The notes beneath the pieces were generated by a model. It saw only the letters and a program-made list of their open reading frames with translations. It had not been told where the DNA came from and did not search any database. Below, one piece after another: positions 5,632 through 7,797 of a stretch of 7,797 nucleotides of DNA. The position numbers and the translations under genes were made by a program. The stretch comes from Verrucomicrobia bacterium UBA1200 (GTDB lineage Bacteria > Verrucomicrobiota > Kiritimatiellia > RFP12 > UBA1067). The stretch lies in the NCBI GenBank assembly GCA_002309765.1, contig DBXY01000036.1, forward strand, positions 62,928 through 70,724. Reading direction: 5' to 3'. The stretch's first letter is position 1, and every line of letters starts with the position of its first letter.

Positions 5632-7797
5632 TCACTTCACGGATTCGACGGCACCGAACCGTACGGAAACCGGACCGATCAAACCGGAATCGATTAACGG
5701 GTCGCCTTTGATCCAGTGCTTCCAGGTTGAGAACGCGCGCCGATGCGTGGGCGACTGACCGCCCTGCTTCGACCACTCCGGCAACTGTTTAATTCGGTAT
5801 TTGTCATTGTTCGCGAATATCCATTCGCAGTCGTCGGGGTGCAATATCTCGTCGCCTAGGAAGCGGTTGGGCCAGAGATTGGTCACTTCCACTTCCAGGT
5901 CGAACGATCCCGCCCCTGGCTCAATCGCATCGGTGACATCAACGGCGAACGGCGGTTTCCAGAGTGTCTTGATAGCTTTGCCGTTTATCTTGACTACCGC
6001 GAAATCCCTGACCTCGCCCAAATCCACCGCAATGCGCATTTTTGCCGCGTTTCCCGGCAAGGTAATCCGTTTGGAATATGCCGCAGTGCCGGAGTAGAAT
6101 TTGATGCTGGCGTCGGTATGGCGGTTCCAACGGGTAAGTTGCGGGAACTCGGTCGATTCCGGCGCGCCGCGCCCGCTGACGAATTTTACCATCCATGGCC
6201 CGGAGACCTCCATCGGCGGGAGTGTCGCGATTTCTTTATGCAACGTTTTACCGTTGCTGTATTCGCAATCGGCATTGACCGGGTTCCATGCCACGAGTGC
6301 GCCGTTTTTCCATTCCCAATCCGGCGCGTAATCGTCCGCCGCGGTATCGGGCAACCGCAATACCATGTGTTCCATGAAATCTTCCGTGCGTTGAACACCG
6401 TTCACTGCATAGGTGAGACGCAAAAACTTCACATCTAAAAGGGCGGGATCTTCGCCGAACAGTTCGTTACGCACGGCAAACTCAAGCCGTCCGTTTTTGA
6501 TTAGCCCTCTCACGGTTTCGGTTACCTCCTTGGCACCTACGGCGAAATCCGCGCCCTCCGACCCGTCGGCGGATTTTTTGTATGCGCCGTAAACGGCTTT
6601 GATCACCTCAACCCGTGAGGCGGACCGGTTAAGGTTGAGATTGATCCGTGTCGATTCGGGGAAATCTTCCGTATGGATTTCGCCATCGATTTTATAAGTT
6701 ACGCGGCAGGTCTTGACCTTCCCGTACGCGGGGTCGCCTTTAAAGGTCTCGTTGCCCGCGGTTAAGGAGATTCTTCCCCGGTGCATTGCGTCGCGTAGAA
6801 TCTTGGTAACGTCCGCCGACCCCGGCAGGAAAACCTTGTTTTCAAGCGCTCCGTAACGGGCTTCGATGATGCTGCCGGTGATTCGGGTAGTGGAGTCCGG
6901 CTCGTCCTTTGCTTTAACTGTTGCGCGGGTTAGGTGTGCCGCCCCCGTCGCGGGCCGACGGAAAACGACAAAAGTTGATCCTTTCGGCGGCAAATCGATG
7001 TTGACAACGGTTCGGCCATTCTCGATGCGCCACACCGCCGCGTCGGCGCGCTCGCCGGTCTCGGCGTTCCACAGTTCCGGCACGCGACCGTTCTGCCGGA
7101 ACGACGCTTCAAATCGCAGCGGGTCTGCATTGCCCGCCGAAACGAAATAAATGTCGGCGTCAGCGCTGGCCCGGTGAATCCACGCCACCGGCGCGCCCAG
7201 CGACTGATGGTCGAAGTCTGGCGTTAGCCCGATTTGTTTTAGCGCGTTGGCGGTCGTTCCGGAAATAACACCTTTTGCCCAGATCCGGTCGGCCAGCGCG
7301 GCAACTTTCGTGTCAGCTTCCGGCCAACCGACCAAACCGGAATGGCGGTTGGGTTTTCTAACCGCGCAGACCTTCGCCCCTTGGTCGATCAATTCGCCAA
7401 TGCGGATTAGCGCCGCCTCGCTCATGGTGGCGGTGTTCGGCAGTGCCAGCAGCGCGTACTCCGTGCCGCCGGGTACCGCCACCTTCCCGTTTTTGACGGT
7501 AAGGCGCATCAGGGCGCGGGTGGAGGCGATGTCCCAGTCGTAACCGGCCGGCGCGCCGACACCCCACCACGAATTTTCGTTCGGCACCTGCTCGCCGGTC
7601 CACTGCAGGACATCCGCTCGGAAGACACCCTGCTGCAACATCCATTGGCAACGCGCCTGGTAGGTGAGCCAAGCATCGACATGCCGCCACCAGGTTTGTT
7701 TGCGGTCAAAGTGCATTCCCCAGCGGCCCATGGTCATGCCCGGCGCGAAATCGTCTCCCGGCCAAGGTTGGTGGGTGAAGCGGTGGTAGATGATGCG
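5632..7797 (-). CDS. GH106-type alpha-L-rhamnosidase-like glycoside hydrolase, 5'-partial
   Basis: The minus-strand frame is open to the right edge (HRFTHQPWPGDDFAPG precedes the Met at 7737), so the start and most of the catalytic barrel lie outside the window. GH106 proteins are usually about 1000 residues or more; about 721 are visible. GH106-like features, numbering from the Met at 7737, start with MTMGRWGMHFDRKQTWW at 1-17, preceded by PG. Next come the QARCQWMLQQGVFRADVL region (27-44) and a Rossmann-like segment (EYALLALPNTATMSEAAL, ending IDQGAKVCAVRKP at 117-129). Then DIYFVS, PELWNAETGE and STFVVFR close that part. The C-terminal beta-sandwich has AVDLGEVRDFAVVKINGKA (570-588), LWKPPFAVDVTD (592-603) and VTNLWPNRFLGDE (618-630). 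Between FVVFR (256-260) and the sandwich lies an insert with two tandem domains (separate entries). The likely role is release of L-rhamnose from plant or algal glycans, probably outside the cytoplasm; any signal peptide is off the window. The gene faces the isomerase gene. Family call is strong; exact linkage specificity is unknown. Confidence 0.88.
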   Translation of the reverse strand, partial: RIIYHRFTHQPWPGDDFAPGMTMGRWGMHFDRKQTWWRHVDAWLTYQARCQWMLQQGVFRADVLQWTGEQVPNENSWWGVGAPAGYDWDIASTRALMRLTVKNGKVAVPGGTEYALLALPNTATMSEAALIRIGELIDQGAKVCAVRKPNRHSGLVGWPEADTKVAALADRIWAKGVISGTTANALKQIGLTPDFDHQSLGAPVAWIHRASADADIYFVSAGNADPLRFEASFRQNGRVPELWNAETGERADAAVWRIENGRTVVNIDLPPKGSTFVVFRRPATGAAHLTRATVKAKDEPDSTTRITGSIIEARYGALENKVFLPGSADVTKILRDAMHRGRISLTAGNETFKGDPAYGKVKTCRVTYKIDGEIHTEDFPESTRINLNLNRSASRVEVIKAVYGAYKKSADGSEGADFAVGAKEVTETVRGLIKNGRLEFAVRNELFGEDPALLDVKFLRLTYAVNGVQRTEDFMEHMVLRLPDTAADDYAPDWEWKNGALVAWNPVNADCEYSNGKTLHKEIATLPPMEVSGPWMVKFVSGRGAPESTEFPQLTRWNRHTDASIKFYSGTAAYSKRITLPGNAAKMRIAVDLGEVRDFAVVKINGKAIKTLWKPPFAVDVTDAIEPGAGSFDLEVEVTNLWPNRFLGDEILHPDDCEWIFANNDKYRIKQLPEWSKQGGQSPTHRRAFSTWKHWIKGDPLIDSGLIGPVSVRFGAVESVK
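6352..6609 (-). repeat. Inserted domain, copy 2, in the GH106-type protein
   Basis: Residues about 377-462 (EVIKAVYGAYKK to HMVLRL) repeat copy 1. NELFGEDPALLDVKFLRLTY aligns with the copy 1 segment around NETFKGDPAYGKVKTCRVTY, and TEDFMEHMVLRL with TEDFPESTRINL. The YGA-to-VT loop is longer here (KKSADGSEGADFAVGAKE). Divergence between copies shows an old duplication rather than an assembly artefact. Confidence 0.7.
6640..6876 (-). repeat. Inserted domain, copy 1, in the GH106-type protein
   Basis: Residues about 288-366 (GSIIEARYGAL to STRINL) form the first copy of a roughly 80-residue unit. Shared landmarks with copy 2 are A-x-YGA, a V-T following a 10-20 residue variable loop, G-R-[IL], a NE-x-F pair followed by DPA, K-x-x-R-[VL]-TY and TEDF-x-E. 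It resembles DUF3395-type domains (a small beta-rich module) that I recall from other PVC proteins; this match is from memory. Confidence 0.7.

Noticed and set aside
5441..5776. Minus-strand frame of 111 codons across the convergent spacer
   Set aside because: It overlaps the ends of both neighbouring genes in another frame and shows no recognisable domain; kept only as an observation about the spacer.

Overview
The window carries five protein-coding genes plus one small gene of 55 codons. Two of them run off the edges: feoB on the left and a glycoside hydrolase on the right. Base composition is GC-rich. The gene content is a FeoB with its small Cys-rich partner, a Tat-exported sugar isomerase-like protein and a GH106 rhamnosidase-like enzyme. 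This combination, with hairpin- and short-repeat-rich spacers, fits a polysaccharide-degrading, probably anaerobic bacterium of the PVC group (Kiritimatiellota/Lentisphaerota/Verrucomicrobiota-like). That placement is an inference from gene style, not from a marker gene.

Layout. (1) 1-2277, plus strand: the 3' part of feoB (ferrous iron permease, its GTPase domain lying outside the window), then, after a single base, a 55-residue single-span Cys-rich protein of the FeoB-associated type. FeoB carries an unusually long acidic loop with a seven-cysteine cluster after its first membrane helix. (2) 2278-2609: a non-coding spacer holding 8-bp tandem units that flank a hairpin, a nest of inverted TTGCCA/TGGCAA repeats, a likely sigma70-type promoter and a small GC hairpin before the next gene. 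(3) 2610-5527, plus strand: an aquaglyceroporin-like MIP channel, a COG0523/CobW-type G3E GTPase and a Tat-signal TIM-barrel isomerase/epimerase-like protein. Gaps of 65 and 51 bases suggest one transcription unit. (4) 5528-5631: a short convergent spacer with a strong hairpin. (5) 5632-7797, minus strand: the C-terminal part of a GH106-type (alpha-L-rhamnosidase-like) protein with two tandem copies of an approximately 80-residue domain inserted before its C-terminal beta-sandwich.

How the parts may work together. The feo pair imports Fe(II), and both proteins present thiolate-rich segments, apparently on opposite sides of the membrane. The G3E GTPase is a metallochaperone-type enzyme, so metal handling is a loose theme of the left half. 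The isomerase-like protein and the GH106 enzyme fit extracytoplasmic carbohydrate breakdown, but they are convergent and so not in one operon. I see no CRISPR array, tRNA, rRNA, insertion sequence or phage gene. The most notable items are the FeoB cysteine insert with its Cys-rich partner, the duplicated domain inside the GH106 protein, and the repeat-dense spacer at 2278-2460.
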